Assembly: GCF_029543085.1 (NCBI RefSeq)
Contig: NZ_CP119967.1
Span: 5,358,501 to 5,422,500, forward strand
From: Pseudomonas sp. A34-9
Lineage (GTDB): Bacteria; Pseudomonadota; Gammaproteobacteria; Pseudomonadales; Pseudomonadaceae
Direction of reading: 5' to 3'
DNA: 64,000 bases
Both the position numbers and the translations under genes were made by a program. The notes under the pieces were generated by a model. That model saw nothing but the letters and a program-made list of their open reading frames with translations. It had not been told where the DNA came from and did not search any database. Shown piece after piece: positions 32,901 through 41,010 of the stretch. Numbering within the stretch: position 1 is the stretch's first letter; each line of letters starts with the position of its first letter.

Positions 32901-35710
32901 TTTTCTCCTACGTGAGTTACGCCCTGGGAAGCAATCTCGAGAATCTGATATTGCTCGGCAGCGATAATCTCAATGGCACCGGCAATACCCTCAACAACAC
33001 CATTACCGGCAACGCTGCCAACAACATCCTCGACGGTGGCGCCGGCATCGACACCCTGATTGGCGGAGCTGGCGATGACACGTATATCGTCGACAATGCC
33101 AACGACATCGTCATCGAAGCGGCCAACGAAGGCGTCGATCTGGTCCAGACCACCGTCAGCTACATCTTGTCCGCCAATATCGAAGCGGGTCAGATTCTGG
33201 GCTCCGACAGCCTCAACCTGGTCGGCAACGACCTGAGCAACACCTTGACCGGCAACAGCGCCAACAACATCCTGGATGGCAAGGCTGGCGCCGATATCAT
33301 GTCCGGCGGCGCCGGTAACGACTCTTACGTGGTCGATAACGCGGGCGACACCGTCATCGAACTTGGCACCTCTCTGACTGAAATCGATTCGGTTTTCTCC
33401 TACGTGAGTTACGCCCTGGGAAGCAATCTTGAGAATCTGATATTGCTCGGCAGCGATAATCTCAATGGCACCGGCAATACCCTCAACAACACCATTACCG
33501 GCAACGCTGCCAACAACACCCTCGACGGTGGCGCCGGCATCGACACCCTGATTGGCGGAACCGGCAACGACACTTACATCGTCGACAACACCCAGGATGT
33601 AGTCGTCGAAACCAGCGCCCTGACCAATGAAGTCGACACCGTGATGGCGTCGGTCAGCTACACCCTCAGTGCCAACGTCGAGAACCTGACCCTCACCGGG
33701 ATCATGAACACCAACGCCAGCGGTAACGCCCAAAACAATGTGTTGACCGGCAACAGCGGCAACAACATCCTGAACGGCGGTGACGGTCTGGACACTCTGA
33801 TCGGTGGAGCTGGCAACGACATCCTCAATGGCGGCGCCGGTGTCGACACCCTCAGCGGTGGCACCGGCGATGACACGTATATCGTCGACAATGCCAACGA
33901 CATCGTCATCGAAGCGGCCAATGAAGGCGTCGATCTGGTCCAGACCACCGTCAGCTACGTCTTGTCCGCCAATATCGAAGCGGGTCAGATTCTGGGCTCC
34001 GACAGCCTCAACCTGGTCGGCAACGACCTGAGCAACACCTTGACCGGCAACAGCGCCAACAACATCCTGGATGGCAAGGCTGGCGCCGATATCATGTCCG
34101 GCGGCGCCGGTAACGACTCTTACGTGGTCGATAACGCGGGCGACACCGTCATCGAACTTGGCACCTCTCTGACTGAAATCGATTCGGTTTTCTCCTACGT
34201 GAATTACGCCCTGGGAAGCAATCTTGAGAATCTGATATTGCTCGGCAGCGATAATCTCAATGGCACCGGCAATACCCTCAACAACACCATTACCGGCAAC
34301 GCTGCCAACAACACCCTCGACGGTGGCGCCGGCATCGACACCCTGATTGGCGGAACCGGCAACGACACTTACATCGTCGACAACACCCAGGATGTAGTCG
34401 TCGAAACCAGCGCCCTGACCAATGAAATCGACACCGTGATGGCGTCGGTCAGCTACACCCTCAGTGCCAACGTCGAGAACCTGACCCTCACCGGGATCAT
34501 GAACACCAACGCCAGCGGTAACGCCCAAAACAATGTGTTGACCGGCAACAGCGGCAACAACATCCTGAACGGCGGTGACGGTCTGGACACCCTGATCGGA
34601 GGAGCTGGCAACGATACCTATCTGGTCGATCAAGTCGGCGAACTGGCTCTGATCCAGGAGTTGGCCAGCGAAGGTCTGGACACCTTATACATCGGCTACA
34701 CGCCAACGCCGCAGACCAGCACCGTCGATCTGAACATCAGCAGTTTGCGCAACATCGAAAACGTCACCCTCCAGGCTGTCGGCGCGTTTTCGGTCTTGGG
34801 CAACGACCTGAACAACACCCTGCTCGGTAATGCTCAGGCCAACAACCTTCAAGGCGGTGCCGGCAACGACATCCTCAATGGCGGCGCCGGTGTCGACACC
34901 CTCAGCGGTGGCACCGGCGATGACACGTATATCGTCGACAATGCCAACGACATCGTCATCGAAGCGGCCAACGAAGGCGTCGATCTGGTCCAGACCACCG
35001 TCAGCTACGTCTTGTCCGCCAATATCGAAGCTGGTCAGATTCTGGGCTCCGACAGCCTCAACCTGGTCGGCAACGACCTGAGCAACACCTTGACCGGCAA
35101 CAGCGCCAACAACATCCTGGATGGCAAGGCTGGCGCCGATATCATGTCCGGCGGCGCCGGTAACGACTCTTACGTGGTCGATAACGCGGGCGACACCGTC
35201 ATCGAACTTGGCACCTCTCTGACTGAAATCGATTCGGTTTTCTCCTACGTGAGTTACGCCCTGGGAAGCAATCTCGAGAATCTGATATTGCTCGGCAGCG
35301 ATAATCTCAATGGCACCGGCAATACCCTCAACAACACCATTACCGGCAACGCTGCCAACAACATCCTCGACGGTGGCGCCGGCATCGACACCCTGATTGG
35401 CGGCACAGGAGCCGATACCTTCGTGTTCGCTGCAGTCAATGAAATGGGCATCGGTGCCAATCGCGACGTCATCACCGACTTCAACAGCCTGCAGGGCGAT
35501 AAGATCGACCTGACGAAGTTCGATGCCAATCTGCTGAGTGCCGGCGTCAACGGTTTCAGCTTCATTGGTGCGAATGCCTTCACGGGTGCGGGGCAGTTGC
35601 GCTTTGTTGATCACGTCCTCTCGGGCAACGTCAGCGGCAACGCCGGTGCGGACTTCGAGATCCAGCTGGTGGGTGTGAACAGCTTCAGCGCCAACGATCT
35701 GGTGGCCTGA
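29984..35710 (+). CDS. Very large M10 (serralysin-type) RTX metalloprotease with reiterated repeat array
   Basis: A 1908-residue protein. Residues 1-300 form an M10B peptidase domain: zinc motif HEIGHALGLKHP at 158-169 and Met-turn VMSYND at 191-196, as in serralysin/AprA. From about 308 it is made of RTX modules with calcium-binding nonapeptides (GGAGNDSYV, GGTGNDTYI, GGTGDDTYI). The final ~130 residues (TGADTFVFAAVNEMG... FSANDLVA) resemble the terminal RTX and type I secretion region. There is no N-terminal signal peptide, which fits type I export. No ABC exporter, adaptor or inhibitor gene lies nearby. AGGAA precedes the ATG. Serralysins are normally ~480 residues; the extra length is the repeat array. 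Confidence 0.88.
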   Translation: MPTPTTYSFSFPSSLTGNKSVDSLISGTYWLGSNWSPFGTTQLSYSFISETTSYFATKYSPDNEYTAAYALTSAQQNAVIGALSAWSAVANINFTLTTDNLSNVGDLRFGGYLSMDPKTAAWAYFPDDTPRGGDVWIGPATNSANPVQGTYDYLTFVHEIGHALGLKHPFSPSASNTLLLDPALDSVFYTVMSYNDSYSYQPTTPMLLDILAIQSLYGANSLWHNGDNVYKWAPNQSVFETIWDAGGNDTIDGSNQLQSVRINLNEGAYSTIGKAFLDLTNNTAVTDALTIAFGAKIENAIGSASDDTLIGNALNNILDGKAGADIMSGGAGNDSYVVDNAGDTVIELGTSLTEIDSVFSYVNYALGSNLENLILLGSDNLNGTGNTLNNTITGNAANNILDGGAGIDTLIGGTGNDTYIVDNTQDVVVETSALTNEIDTVMASVSYTLSANVENLTLTGIMNTNASGNAQNNVLTGNSGNNILNGDGGLDTLIGGAGNDTYLVDQVGELALIQELASEGLDTLYIGYTPTPQTSTVDLNISSLRNIENVTLQAVGAFSVLGNDLNNTLLGNAQANNLQGGAGNDILNGGAGVDTLSGGTGDDTYIVDNANDIVIEAANEGVDLVQTTVSYVLSANIEAGQILGSDSLNLVGNDLSNTLTGNSANNILDGKAGADIMSGGAGNDSYVVDNAGDTVIELGTSLTEIDSVFSYVSYALGSNLENLILLGSDNLNGTGNTLNNTITGNAANNTLDGGAGIDTLIGGTGNDTYIVDNTQDVVVETSALTNEIDTVMASVSYTLSANVENLTLTGIMNTNASGNAQNNVLTGNSGNNILNGGDGLDTLIGGAGNDILNGGAGVDTLSGGTGDDTYIVDNANDIVIEAANEGVDLVQTTVSYVLSANIEAGQILGSDSLNLVGNDLSNTLTGNSANNILDGKAGADIMSGGAGNDSYVVDNAGDTVIELGTSLTEIDSVFSYVSYALGSNLENLILLGSDNLNGTGNTLNNTITGNAANNILDGGAGIDTLIGGAGDDTYIVDNANDIVIEAANEGVDLVQTTVSYILSANIEAGQILGSDSLNLVGNDLSNTLTGNSANNILDGKAGADIMSGGAGNDSYVVDNAGDTVIELGTSLTEIDSVFSYVSYALGSNLENLILLGSDNLNGTGNTLNNTITGNAANNTLDGGAGIDTLIGGTGNDTYIVDNTQDVVVETSALTNEVDTVMASVSYTLSANVENLTLTGIMNTNASGNAQNNVLTGNSGNNILNGGDGLDTLIGGAGNDILNGGAGVDTLSGGTGDDTYIVDNANDIVIEAANEGVDLVQTTVSYVLSANIEAGQILGSDSLNLVGNDLSNTLTGNSANNILDGKAGADIMSGGAGNDSYVVDNAGDTVIELGTSLTEIDSVFSYVNYALGSNLENLILLGSDNLNGTGNTLNNTITGNAANNTLDGGAGIDTLIGGTGNDTYIVDNTQDVVVETSALTNEIDTVMASVSYTLSANVENLTLTGIMNTNASGNAQNNVLTGNSGNNILNGGDGLDTLIGGAGNDTYLVDQVGELALIQELASEGLDTLYIGYTPTPQTSTVDLNISSLRNIENVTLQAVGAFSVLGNDLNNTLLGNAQANNLQGGAGNDILNGGAGVDTLSGGTGDDTYIVDNANDIVIEAANEGVDLVQTTVSYVLSANIEAGQILGSDSLNLVGNDLSNTLTGNSANNILDGKAGADIMSGGAGNDSYVVDNAGDTVIELGTSLTEIDSVFSYVSYALGSNLENLILLGSDNLNGTGNTLNNTITGNAANNILDGGAGIDTLIGGTGADTFVFAAVNEMGIGANRDVITDFNSLQGDKIDLTKFDANLLSAGVNGFSFIGANAFTGAGQLRFVDHVLSGNVSGNAGADFEIQLVGVNSFSANDLVA
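30931..35403 (+). repeat. Mirror-ordered coding tandem array (ABCD-ABD-AD-ABD-ABCD-A)
   Basis: The sequence CATCCTGGATGGCAAGGCTG recurs at 30931, 31981, 32776, 33268, 34063 and 35113, giving periods of 1050, 795, 492, 795 and 1050 bases (350, 265, 164, 265 and 350 codons). All are multiples of three. Four module types can be named: A (starts DGKAGADIMSGG), B (DGGAGIDTLIGGTGNDTYIV), C (GGAGNDTYLVDQVGELAL) and D (NGGAGVDTLSGGTGDDTYIV). Copies differ by only a few bases, for example GTGAATTAC in cycles 1 and 5 versus GTGAGTTAC in 2, 3, 4 and 6. Confidence 0.92.
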
Positions 35711-35755
35711 TCCAACTGCTACCCGACCTGCTCGCGGGTCAGGACATCAACAAAA

Positions 35756-35772
35756 AACGCCCCGATTATTCG
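35756..35772. terminator. Left half of a terminator split by the IS element
   Basis: AACGCCCCGATTATTCG. Its partner arm TCGGGGCG with T-run lies at 36545-36557. Joined across the insertion they give an 8-bp stem CGCCCCGA / TCGGGGCG with loop TTAT and A/T flanks, i.e. a bidirectional terminator between the convergent RTX and LuxR genes. Confidence 0.8.
35762..35772. repeat. Target-site duplication, left copy (11 bp)
   Basis: CCGATTATTCG directly next to the left inverted repeat; identical to 36537-36547. Length 11 fits IS4-family transposition. Confidence 0.88.
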
Positions 35773-36536
35773 TAATGCTGTTCACTTAAGCATTTGGATC
35801 CTCGCCGGGCTTCTTCGAAAATCCGATGCCAGATCTCTGGCATCGGATTTTTTTATGTCTGTTCAACGGGACTTGCTCGACCTCGGCGACCTTTTCAACT
35901 TCTGTGGACTTGAGCACTTAACTCAAAATATCCCAATCGAGTGCGTCGCGTCTGCGCTGGATTTGTCCAGCCAGGCCACTATCCGGCGGCGTCGCTTGCC
36001 TGCCGACCAAGTGCTCTGGCTGATGCTCGGCATGGCATTGTTTCGCGACGAACATGTTCATGAAGTCGCCCGGCGCTTGAACATCTGCGCCCAAGGTCTA
36101 GCTTCTGATCATCTGTTGGCCCGTAGCGGAGTGACCGAGGCCCGCAAGCGGCTTGGCGCCGAACCGGTTGAGTGGTTGTTTCGCATAACTGGCACTCAAT
36201 GGGGCGCGCAGTGCTATCGCGATGATGCCTGGCAGGACTTGCAAGTCTTTGCAGTCGATGGTGCGCTTCTGCGCACGCCGGATACGCCGGAGTTGCGAGA
36301 CCATTTCGGTTCTGGAAACACCTTGGCCGACCGCCAGACTCGCCGTGCAATTGATTGTGATGGCAGCGGCCAAACCCGTTTCGGCGAAGGGCAGACGGTT
36401 AGCAGAACGAAGAAAAGGCGTTGCCGGGCTATTTCTGGATCACCGTCAAAGGACTTCAAGGCCAAGGACGATGAAGATCTCAAAAACCCGGTTTCCCTTG
36501 GATCGCAAGGCTGCTCCGCTTAAGTGAACAGCATTA
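35773..36536 (+). mobile_element. Internally deleted IS4-family element, 764 bp
   Basis: Bounded by perfect 18-bp inverted repeats (TAATGCTGTTCACTTAAG at 35773-35790 and its reverse complement at 36519-36536) and an 11-bp direct duplication. Intact relatives are roughly twice as long as I recall. The transposase inside is broken, so the element cannot move by itself, though intact ends might be used in trans. Confidence 0.9.
35855..36527 (+). pseudogene. IS4-family transposase remnant (internal deletion and frame shift)
   Basis: The N-terminal ~160 residues (MSVQRDLLDLGDLFNFCGLE through VFAVDGALLRTPDTPELRDHFGSGNT) read as a normal IS4-type transposase including the first DDE aspartate in FAVDGALLRTPD. 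At about 36340 the homology jumps to the C-terminus in the +1 frame (AVQLIVMAAAK... MKISKTRFPLDRKAAPLK, stop at 36525-36527 inside the right inverted repeat). The middle, with the remaining catalytic Asp and Glu, is missing. The original frame runs to a stop at 36523 with unrelated residues. Confidence 0.85.
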
Positions 36537-36557
36537 CCGATTATTCGGGGCGTTTTT
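36537..36557. terminator. Right half of the split terminator, with target duplication
   Basis: CCGATTATTCG (36537-36547, target duplicate) runs into GGGGCG and a T-run. Alone it can form only a 4-bp stem CCGA/TCGG, so termination here is likely weakened. Confidence 0.75.
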
Positions 36558-36580
36558 GTGGGTGTCGATAAGCCATAGCG

Positions 36581-39313
36581 CTAGATCAAAACACCCAACT
36601 CCTTGGCCCGCGCCACCGCCTGAGTACGCCGTTCAACCCCTAACTTGCTGTTAATATGGCTGGCATGGGTTTTCACCGTATGAAGCGAGATGAACAGTTG
36701 CTCGCTGATCTGCTGGTTCGAACAGCCTTGGGCGATCAGGCGTAGCACTGCAAGCTCCCTGCTGCTGAGCTGTTCAGCGGCGCCAGACTCGACGACTGGA
36801 CGCGTTGCGGCAGGCGGAAAATATTCCAGCAATTGTTGCCCTGACAATGTCGGTGAAGTCTGCAGCTGCCCGCGCAACCAGTCCGTGTGCCCCTTCACCA
36901 AGCCATCGAACGGCTGCAACACGCCACCGGCCGCCGCCTCCAGCGCCTGGTGCAGCGCCTTGCGCGCTTCCGGCTCCCGCCCCCCAACCAGCAACAATGC
37001 CACTTTCTGCGTCAATGCCATCACGCTGAGCAGCTGTCGCCCGGTTTGCTGACCATTTTCATGCAACACGTTCAAACGCCCTTCGGCGAGCATCGGCTGC
37101 CCCTGAATCATGTCCAGCAACGCCTGTTGCAGTTCAACATGCAAGGGCAGCTGTGGATGAAACTCTGGCGGCGCGGCAGCGCGTTCGCCCGTGTACGTCT
37201 GGCCAAGTCGCGCCAGCCACGCCTCGGCCAGATCGGTGCGACCCTGCGCCAGCCACAGTTCGCATTTGACCAGGGTGATCATCGCCAGGTAGTAGATCGG
37301 CGGCACGTCCCAGATGTGCATCAGGCGTTCGGCTTCGGCGAGTTCGGCGAAGGCCTTGGCGAACTCGCCGCTGCTGCCATCCAGACGCGCGATGACGCAA
37401 TGGCCGATCAATACGCTGATGTCGCGACAGGCCCGCGCCTCGCCGATTCCGGCCAACAAGCGCACACGTGCGGCCTGAGGCTGCAAGCGCATCGCCAACA
37501 GAAACCCCTCGTACAGGGTCAGCCGCGCGCGCACCGCATACAAACGTTGCGGCGACAGGCCGCGCAACCGCTCCAAGCCCTGATGGACTTCATCGAGTGC
37601 ACGCAGAATTTCACCGCGGGCCTGCAACACCCGCGCACGATCGTAGTGCGCCAACGCTTCGAACAACGGGTTGCCAACGCGCTGCGCCAACTCCAGCGAC
37701 TCTCGGTTAAGGCCGCGGGCGCGCCATAGGTCACCGTCGGCAATGGCCAGATTGGACAAGGTCGATAGACACATCAGCCGCTGGCCATAGCGCTTGGCCG
37801 GCAGACTTTCCAGAGCCTCGGTGCAATATCTGATCGTCAATTCTCGATGCCCACGACCGCGAGCGATGATCCCGCTCAGCGCCAGCCATTGCGCGAGCAT
37901 CGACTTCTGCGCGGTAGCGGAAGGTGCCGGCAGGAAGCGGCTCAAGTGGCTGGACAATTCTTCGGCGGCATCGAGCTGACACGCCAGCCCGAGCGCCCAG
38001 CTGTACAACACGATCAAGCGTGGCGTGCTGATCAACAGGCTGTCGGGCAAGTCCATTTTCCAGCGCAGCAGCATGCCGACGTTTTGCTCGGCCAGCAGTT
38101 GCTCCTCCGAGAGGTTCTGCACCAGGTTTGCGGCGACATCGAGGTGACCGGCGCGCAACGCTTGTTCAACCGCTTCATCCAGCAACCCCTGTGCGTTGAA
38201 CCAGCGACAGGCACGCAGATGCAGCGTGGCCGTCGGTACCATCGCTTGGGCAATCGGCCGGCTGCGCAATAAATCAGAGAATAAATGGTGATAGCGATAC
38301 CAGTGACCGTGCTCGTCCAGCGGCACCAGAAAGACCTGATGGGCCAACAGGAAACGCAGAATCTCGGCGCTGTCGTGGGCTTCGCGCACGGCGTCGCACA
38401 GTTCGCTGCAAAAACGCTCTTGCGGTGCGGTGTCATAGAGGAACGCCTGCACTTCGGCGGGCAGACAATCGATGACTTCTTCCAACAGGTAATCGCGGAT
38501 CAGCCCTTCCCCGCCATTCAGCGCTTGCGGCAACGCCGCATCGCTGCCCGCCTCGGACACCGCCAGCAGCCAGAAACGCAAACCGGCGACCCAGCCTTCG
38601 CTGCGCAGGATCAGGTTTTCCAAGGCTTCGCCGCGCAGGGAGCTGCTGTGGCGATCAAGCAGCGTCAGGGCTTCATCGTGGGTCAGGCGCAGGTCCTGTT
38701 CATGCAGCTCCAGCAGTTGCCGCGACAGACGCAAGCGCGCCAGATGCCAGTCCGGGCGCTGACGACTGGTGACCATTACCAGCAAGCCATCAGGCAGATG
38801 ATTGAGGAAAAACTGCAGGCAACGGTCAAGCACCGGGCCTTGCGCGAGATGATAATCATCGAGCACCAGCAGCAACGGCGCAGCAGGATCGAGGTGCAGC
38901 GCCAGCTCATCGAGCAAGCCGTCGAGCCATTCTTCGAAGGCAAAGGGCTGATGGCGCTGGCGCATTTTCAGCAGGCCCAGTGCGCGACTGCCCAGTTGTG
39001 GAAAGTAGTCCTGCAAGCCTTCGAGCAGACGTTCGAGAAAGCGTCCGGGATCATTGTCGCGAGGACTCAGGCCCAGCCAGAGGCTTTGCCAATGCGCCGG
39101 CAGACTTTGGCAGAATTCCACCGCCAACGAACTCTTGCCGAAGCCGGCGGGGGCGCTGACCAGCAACAAGCGCCCACCGAGCCCGGCCTGCAGGCGCTCG
39201 CAAAGGCGTGGTCGCAAGACGTAGCCATCGGGCAACGGCGGGCGGAAAAAACGCCCGTCAAGTGCCGCGACGGCAACGCTTGCGGGACCCGGAAGTGGGG
39301 ACAGATCAGTCAT
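36581..39313 (-). CDS. MalT-type LuxR family regulator (LAL, ATP-dependent)
   Basis: A 910-residue protein with Walker A LVSAPAGFGKSS at about 51-62, a NACHT/STAND-type ATPase (Walker B LLLVLDDYH near 145), a long helical repeat middle and a C-terminal LuxR helix-turn-helix (about 845-905, SSRELAVLRLIAQG and LFISLHTVKTHASHINSKLG). Such regulators bind a small ligand and ATP to activate transcription. It lies just before the DUF1329/DUF1302/acyl-CoA synthetase genes on the same strand order, and is a good candidate for their activator. Its 3' end abuts the split terminator. Confidence 0.92.
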   Translation of the reverse strand: MTDLSPLPGPASVAVAALDGRFFRPPLPDGYVLRPRLCERLQAGLGGRLLLVSAPAGFGKSSLAVEFCQSLPAHWQSLWLGLSPRDNDPGRFLERLLEGLQDYFPQLGSRALGLLKMRQRHQPFAFEEWLDGLLDELALHLDPAAPLLLVLDDYHLAQGPVLDRCLQFFLNHLPDGLLVMVTSRQRPDWHLARLRLSRQLLELHEQDLRLTHDEALTLLDRHSSSLRGEALENLILRSEGWVAGLRFWLLAVSEAGSDAALPQALNGGEGLIRDYLLEEVIDCLPAEVQAFLYDTAPQERFCSELCDAVREAHDSAEILRFLLAHQVFLVPLDEHGHWYRYHHLFSDLLRSRPIAQAMVPTATLHLRACRWFNAQGLLDEAVEQALRAGHLDVAANLVQNLSEEQLLAEQNVGMLLRWKMDLPDSLLISTPRLIVLYSWALGLACQLDAAEELSSHLSRFLPAPSATAQKSMLAQWLALSGIIARGRGHRELTIRYCTEALESLPAKRYGQRLMCLSTLSNLAIADGDLWRARGLNRESLELAQRVGNPLFEALAHYDRARVLQARGEILRALDEVHQGLERLRGLSPQRLYAVRARLTLYEGFLLAMRLQPQAARVRLLAGIGEARACRDISVLIGHCVIARLDGSSGEFAKAFAELAEAERLMHIWDVPPIYYLAMITLVKCELWLAQGRTDLAEAWLARLGQTYTGERAAAPPEFHPQLPLHVELQQALLDMIQGQPMLAEGRLNVLHENGQQTGRQLLSVMALTQKVALLLVGGREPEARKALHQALEAAAGGVLQPFDGLVKGHTDWLRGQLQTSPTLSGQQLLEYFPPAATRPVVESGAAEQLSSRELAVLRLIAQGCSNQQISEQLFISLHTVKTHASHINSKLGVERRTQAVARAKELGVLI

Positions 39314-39442
39314 GGCCGGCTCTTGTTCGAATTGCTGTTGGCGGCGTTGCAGATGTCCGCAGACTAGCCTTAAACGAACCGGTTATGAAGGTTACTGCTA
39401 CAAATGGCTACAAAAAGGCTACACCCACCTGTGAGTCCCCCC

Positions 39443-39533
39443 TGTAGGAGCTGCCGAAGGCTGCGATCTTTTGATGTTGATTTTCCAGAATCAAAAGCAG
39501 GATCAAAAGATCGCAGCCTTCGGCAGCTCCTAC
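39443..39533. repeat. REPIN, GCTGCGATC family (copy 4)
   Basis: TGTAGGAGCTGCCGAAGGC and TGCGATCTTTTGAT on the left; GATCAAAAGATCGCAGCC and TTCGGCAGCTCCTAC on the right. Arms are almost perfectly complementary. It occupies the 305-base gap between the LuxR gene start and the DUF1329 terminator; nothing else is visible there except presumably the LuxR promoter. Confidence 0.88.
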
Positions 39534-39555
39534 GCGAACGGCGCAAGATTGATCT

Positions 39556-39588
39556 AAAAAAAACGCCCCGAACCAGTCGGGGCGTTTT
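39556..39588 (-). terminator. Terminator of the DUF1302-DUF1329 operon
   Basis: Stem AACGCCCCGA / TCGGGGCGTT with a run of A on the left side (T-run on the minus strand). Confidence 0.88.
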
Positions 39589-39618
39589 CACGAGGATGCG
39601 GCCTCGGGTTACAGCGGG

Positions 39619-40983
39619 TTAGCGAACACCATCCTGACGCAGGGCGGCCGGGGTGAAGTCGCTGGTGGTGGCGGTGAAACCGAAGTCATACGCCTGCTTC
39701 TCTTCGTTCTTCATGCCCAGTGCCAGATAGCGGCCGGACTGCAAGTCGTAGAGGGTTTCCAGGGCATACCACGGCACTTGCTTGTCGTAGTAGTTCTCGG
39801 CATGCGCTTCGGCCACACGCCACAGTTGGCCACGACCGTCGTAGTGGTCGATCACCGCTGCCTGCCAGGTGTCCTCGTCGATGTAGAAGTCACGCTTGGC
39901 GTAGATGTGACGCTGACCTTCCTTGAGGGTGGCAACCACATGCCAGACGCGGCGCAGCTCGTAACGCGCCAGATCCTGATTGATGTGACCGGCCTTGATG
40001 ATGTCGGCGTACTTCAGCTTCGGATCGTCGAGCTTGTAGCTGTCGGAGGCGATGTACATCTCTTTCTTGCCTTCGAGCTTCCAGTCGTAGCGATCCGGCG
40101 CACCGTTGAACATGTCGAGGTTGTCGGAGGTACGCAGACCGTCGGCGGCAGTACCCGGACCGTCATAGGACACTTGTGGCGCACGGCGCACACGACGCTG
40201 ACCGGCGTTGTAGACCCACGCCGAACGAGGCTCTTTAACCTGGTCGAGGGTTTCGTGCACCAGCAGCACACCACCGGCCAGCCGCGCCGGCGCGGTCACT
40301 TTCTGCTTGAAGTAGAACAGGATGTTGCCCGGGTTTTTCGGGTCGTAGTCCTTCATCTTGTCGCGGAACACGAACTGATCCTGGAAGTACACCAGGCTGA
40401 ACGAGCCGTTCGGCTGAGGTGTGGCCTGGGTCACCAGACGGGTCACGCTGCCGCCGCGATAGCGGGTGATGTGGTTCCAGATGACTTCTACGCCGCTCTT
40501 CGGAATCGGGAACGGTACAGCGGTGTCGAAGTTTTCCAGACCATTACCGCCGGACACCAGGTTGGTGGTGGTGGCGTTTTTCTTGATCGCGGCGAACACG
40601 TCATCCGGCACGGTCGCACCGCGATGGGACGGATAGACCGGCATCTTGAAGGTGTCCGGGTAACGCTTGAACATCGCGTATTGGCCCGGCGCCAGTTTGT
40701 CCTTGTACTTGTCGACGTCTTTCGCGGTGATGGTGAACAGCGGTTGCTCACTGGCGTATGGATTGGACAGGAATCCCTTGCTGTCGACCGAGCCGGCATT
40801 CTTCGGCAGCGGCTTCCACGCCGGGATCGAACCGTCGGCGTTACCGGCCATTTCAGCGCCCATCGGCGTCAGGCTCTTGCCCAGTTTGTCGGCTTCGGCA
40901 GCAGGCACCGCGGCCATGACGCCGGTCGCCAGCAGCGACAGGCCCAGAACACCGGCGTGGAACAGACTCTTTGTTATTTTCAT
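39619..40983 (-). CDS. DUF1329 family exported protein
   Basis: A 454-residue protein with a cleavable signal peptide (MKITKSLFHAGVLGLSLLAT, cleavage after VMA). The body shows the family features AAEADKLGKSLTPMGAEMAG and the LRRVWHVVATLKEG region, resembling LolA/LolB-like lipid-binding folds by family description. DUF1329 proteins almost always sit beside DUF1302 genes, as here (27-base gap). Function is not established; a role in handling hydrophobic substrates at the outer membrane is an inference. AGGACGA precedes the ATG. Confidence 0.9.
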   Translation of the reverse strand: MKITKSLFHAGVLGLSLLATGVMAAVPAAEADKLGKSLTPMGAEMAGNADGSIPAWKPLPKNAGSVDSKGFLSNPYASEQPLFTITAKDVDKYKDKLAPGQYAMFKRYPDTFKMPVYPSHRGATVPDDVFAAIKKNATTTNLVSGGNGLENFDTAVPFPIPKSGVEVIWNHITRYRGGSVTRLVTQATPQPNGSFSLVYFQDQFVFRDKMKDYDPKNPGNILFYFKQKVTAPARLAGGVLLVHETLDQVKEPRSAWVYNAGQRRVRRAPQVSYDGPGTAADGLRTSDNLDMFNGAPDRYDWKLEGKKEMYIASDSYKLDDPKLKYADIIKAGHINQDLARYELRRVWHVVATLKEGQRHIYAKRDFYIDEDTWQAAVIDHYDGRGQLWRVAEAHAENYYDKQVPWYALETLYDLQSGRYLALGMKNEEKQAYDFGFTATTSDFTPAALRQDGVR

Positions 40984-41010
40984 AAATTCGTTCGTCCTGA
41001 AATGCAGTGC

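Noticed and set aside
31553..34633. A 1026-codon open frame on the minus strand opposite the RTX gene, plus shorter relatives at 30602-31501 and 34685-35614
   Set aside because: It is the antisense of the RTX repeats, kept open by the repeated codon pattern; it has no known-family motifs, and the plus strand has a clear M10/RTX protein.
30931..35403. CRISPR-like regular repeats
   Set aside because: Repeats are in-frame coding modules of 160-350 codons without short unique spacers.
36222..36527. Separate 101-codon gene inside the IS element
   Set aside because: Its C-terminal half is the displaced end of the transposase; treated as part of the pseudogene.
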